Source: Lachnospiraceae bacterium UBA7188
Lineage (GTDB): Bacteria; Bacillota; Clostridia; Lachnospirales; Lachnospiraceae
DNA length: 6,777 nt
Assembly (NCBI GenBank): GCA_002490995.1
Contig: DKVC01000257.1
Coordinates: 1-6,777, forward strand
Direction of reading: 5' to 3'
Shown: positions 5,865 to 6,777 of the stretch, in pieces
How positions within the stretch are numbered: position 1 is the stretch's first letter
Layout: each line of letters opens with the position of its first letter
Made by a program: the position numbers and the translations under genes
The notes under the pieces: model-generated
What the model was told of the DNA's origin: nothing
The model's database searches: none
The model's input: the letters and a program-made list of their open reading frames with translations, nothing else

Positions 5865-5992
5865 TCTCGTCATTCTACTGCTAAATGCCCATGGGACTGA
5901 AGATTTTGGGCAGACTGATACTTGAAGAAGCCAGACAATAAGGGCTTCACTATATATACAGAGATATACCAAATCAGAAAAGGAAGACGAGA
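5865..5992 (+). other. Possible structured leader RNA, multi-stem domain
   Basis: TCTCGTC (5865-5871) pairs with GACGAGA (5986-5992) as a 7-bp closing stem. Inside are TGCCCA/TGGGCA (5886-5891 with 5907-5912), GAAGCC/GGCTTC (5927-5932 with 5943-5948) and a small TATAT/ATATA hairpin near 5953-5968. Together they would form a multibranched domain starting about 11 nt after the predicted transcription start. It matches no riboswitch or RNA family I recognise. Short stems can arise by chance, so this is only suggestive. Confidence 0.35.
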
Positions 5993-6019
5993 AACTGATA
6001 CCGAGAGATTTTCGACAGA

Positions 6020-6076
6020 TATCCAGTGAGCATAGTGCAGGCGGGGGAAAGGAGGTTCCGGTGCCCTCATTGGATA
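6020..6076 (+). other. 11-bp stem enclosing an AAAGGAGG sequence in the leader
   Basis: TATCCAGTGAG (6020-6030) and CTCATTGGATA (6066-6076) pair over 11 bp in RNA with one G-U wobble. The enclosed segment contains AAAGGAGG at 6048-6055, and GGAA/TTCC could form an inner hairpin with that ribosome-binding sequence in its loop. A GTG at 6061, 5 nt downstream of GGAGG, opens a 49-codon frame to 6210 that overlaps the antitoxin start in another frame. The stem is convincing as a repeat; a regulatory role is inference. Confidence 0.45.
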
Positions 6077-6136
6077 GATACTACACAAAAGCATTATCAT
6101 ACTATAAAGATACTACTACAACAAGGAGATTTTATA

Positions 6137-6385
6137 ATGTCAACTATCAATATTACAAATGCAAGAAAGGATCTTTATCGACTGATAGAAAATGTGAACC
6201 GCTACAATGAGCCGGCTTTGATTGTCGGCAAAAAAGGAAATGCGGTTCTTCTGTCAGAAGAAGACTGGAATGCGATACAGGAGACATTATTTCTGGACTC
6301 TATTCCCGGAATGACCGAGTCTGTCAGGAAAGGATTGGAAACACCCGTGGAGGATTGCATTCCTGAAGATATGGTGGAATGGTAA
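6137..6385 (+). CDS. yefM: YefM/Phd-family antitoxin
   Basis: 82-aa antitoxin. The N-terminal DNA-binding fold has STINITNARKDLYRLIENV, then EPALIVGKKGNAVLLSEEDW, and ends with an acidic, presumably disordered C-terminal segment (VEDCIPEDMVEW) that would wrap the toxin. E. coli YefM is 83 aa with the same layout. AAGGAG at 6123-6128, 8 nt before ATG 6137, fixes the start; an in-frame extension back to a GTG at 6026 lacks family similarity. It neutralises the toxin encoded next and probably represses the operon through the palindrome at 5823-5840. The pair may act as an addiction module that helps keep this mobile region. Confidence 0.92.
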   Translation: MSTINITNARKDLYRLIENVNRYNEPALIVGKKGNAVLLSEEDWNAIQETLFLDSIPGMTESVRKGLETPVEDCIPEDMVEW

Positions 6386-6681
6386 TGTACCAAATTGTTT
6401 TTACAAAGCAGGCCCAAAAAGATCTGGAAAATTCAAAAGGCGCCGGACTGTCGTCAAAGGCTAGAAAGCTGGTTGATGTCATAAGAGAAAATCCATATCA
6501 AAATCCGCCCGGATATGAAAAGCTCGTGGGAAATCTCACAGGTGCTTATTCCAGGAGAATCAACATACAGCACAGGCTTGTTTACCAGGTTATAGAAGAG
6601 CCGTTTACGGCTGATGACGTACATTTTGAAGGAACCGTGAAGCTAATCCGGATGTGGACACATTATGACAATTTATACTGA
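6385..6681 (+). CDS. yoeB: YoeB/Txe-family mRNA interferase toxin
   Basis: 98-aa ribosome-dependent endoribonuclease of the RelE/YoeB fold; it cleaves mRNA in the ribosomal A site when freed from YefM. Visible family features are YEKLVGNLTGAYSRRIN and HRLVYQV, and the C-terminal MWTHY. E45, R64, H93 and Y94 line up with E46, R65, H83 and Y84 of E. coli YoeB, so the active site looks complete. A nine-residue-longer loop (around TADDVHFEG) precedes the last strand, and four extra residues follow HY. The ATG at 6385 shares one base with the antitoxin stop (TAATG). An in-frame ATG at 6379 is possible but family members begin MYQIVFTKQAQKD. The stop-start overlap implies translational coupling, with less toxin than antitoxin. 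Confidence 0.92.
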   Translation: MYQIVFTKQAQKDLENSKGAGLSSKARKLVDVIRENPYQNPPGYEKLVGNLTGAYSRRINIQHRLVYQVIEEPFTADDVHFEGTVKLIRMWTHYDNLY

Positions 6682-6689
6682 CGGTCACT

Positions 6690-6750
6690 GAAATTTGCCA
6701 GGTAACCCGACTCACGAGCGAAAGTTTCCAGGGACATCGCGGCAAATTTC
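6690..6750. repeat. 10-bp inverted repeat downstream of the toxin gene
   Basis: GAAATTTGCC (6690-6699) and GGCAAATTTC (6741-6750) are perfect inverted arms with a 41-nt loop; a bulged T then allows CAC/GTG to extend the stem. No T-run follows, so it is not a typical intrinsic terminator. It begins 9 nt after the toxin stop and may stabilise the 3' end of the transcript or mark the end of a small mobile unit. Confidence 0.4.
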
Positions 6751-6777
6751 GTGTCTACAAATAACTGATACGAGTTT

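Noticed and set aside
6026..6136. N-terminal extension of the antitoxin from a GTG at 6026
   Set aside because: The added residues do not resemble YefM proteins, while AAGGAG lies 8 nt before the ATG at 6137, giving the usual family length.
5854..6136. Known riboswitch or tRNA in the leader
   Set aside because: I looked for c-di-GMP riboswitch core motifs, group II intron domain V and a tRNA-like fold and saw none.
6690..6750. Rho-independent terminator for the toxin-antitoxin operon
   Set aside because: The loop is 41 nt and no T-run follows the stem, so it is listed only as an inverted repeat.

Overview
The window is an accessory, mobile-element region. Strong AAGGAGG ribosome binding sites, mixed GC content and a clostridial-looking YefM/YoeB pair suggest a gut Firmicute of the Clostridia/Lachnospiraceae type. 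That placement is inference from style, not from a marker gene.

Positions 1-1829 are the left part of an outer, older element: a truncated terminal repeat, a RitA-like tyrosine recombinase (118-1086) with an in-frame deletion of its catalytic Arg/Lys segment, and a RitB-like recombinase (from 1083) that breaks off at its active-site codon around 1829. Positions 1827-5269 are a complete second element of about 3.44 kb. Its three overlapping tyrosine recombinase genes (RitA-like 408 aa, RitB-like 323 aa, RitC-like about 348 aa after a -1 frame change) have the layout of 'recombinase in trio' (RIT) elements. Its two ends are 89-bp inverted repeats of each other. Each end holds a pair of 20-bp inverted arms exactly 35 nt apart, plus an outer ATCCAAAC motif.

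The main observation is where the element sits. The left junction lies in the Tyr-Asp-Leu-Arg codons of the outer ritB. The right junction lies in the Tyr-Asp-Phe-Arg codons of a different, divergent ritB-like gene on the minus strand (5593 down to 5267). Both genes are cut at the same conserved box II arginine and both run 5'-to-3' into the element. The element therefore appears to target the active-site codons of related recombinases, and a later event seems to have joined two unrelated 5' gene halves around one copy. The element's own ritB encodes Tyr-Glu-Phe-Arg with different codons, which may protect it.

Right of the element are the recombinase remnant (minus strand), a probable C-terminal fragment of a small membrane protein (plus strand, to 5767), and a 369-nt region without an obvious gene. 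That region carries a near-consensus promoter with a palindrome between its -35 and -10 boxes and a long leader with several possible stems. It leads into a YefM/YoeB-type toxin-antitoxin operon (6137-6681). The last 96 nt hold only an inverted repeat.
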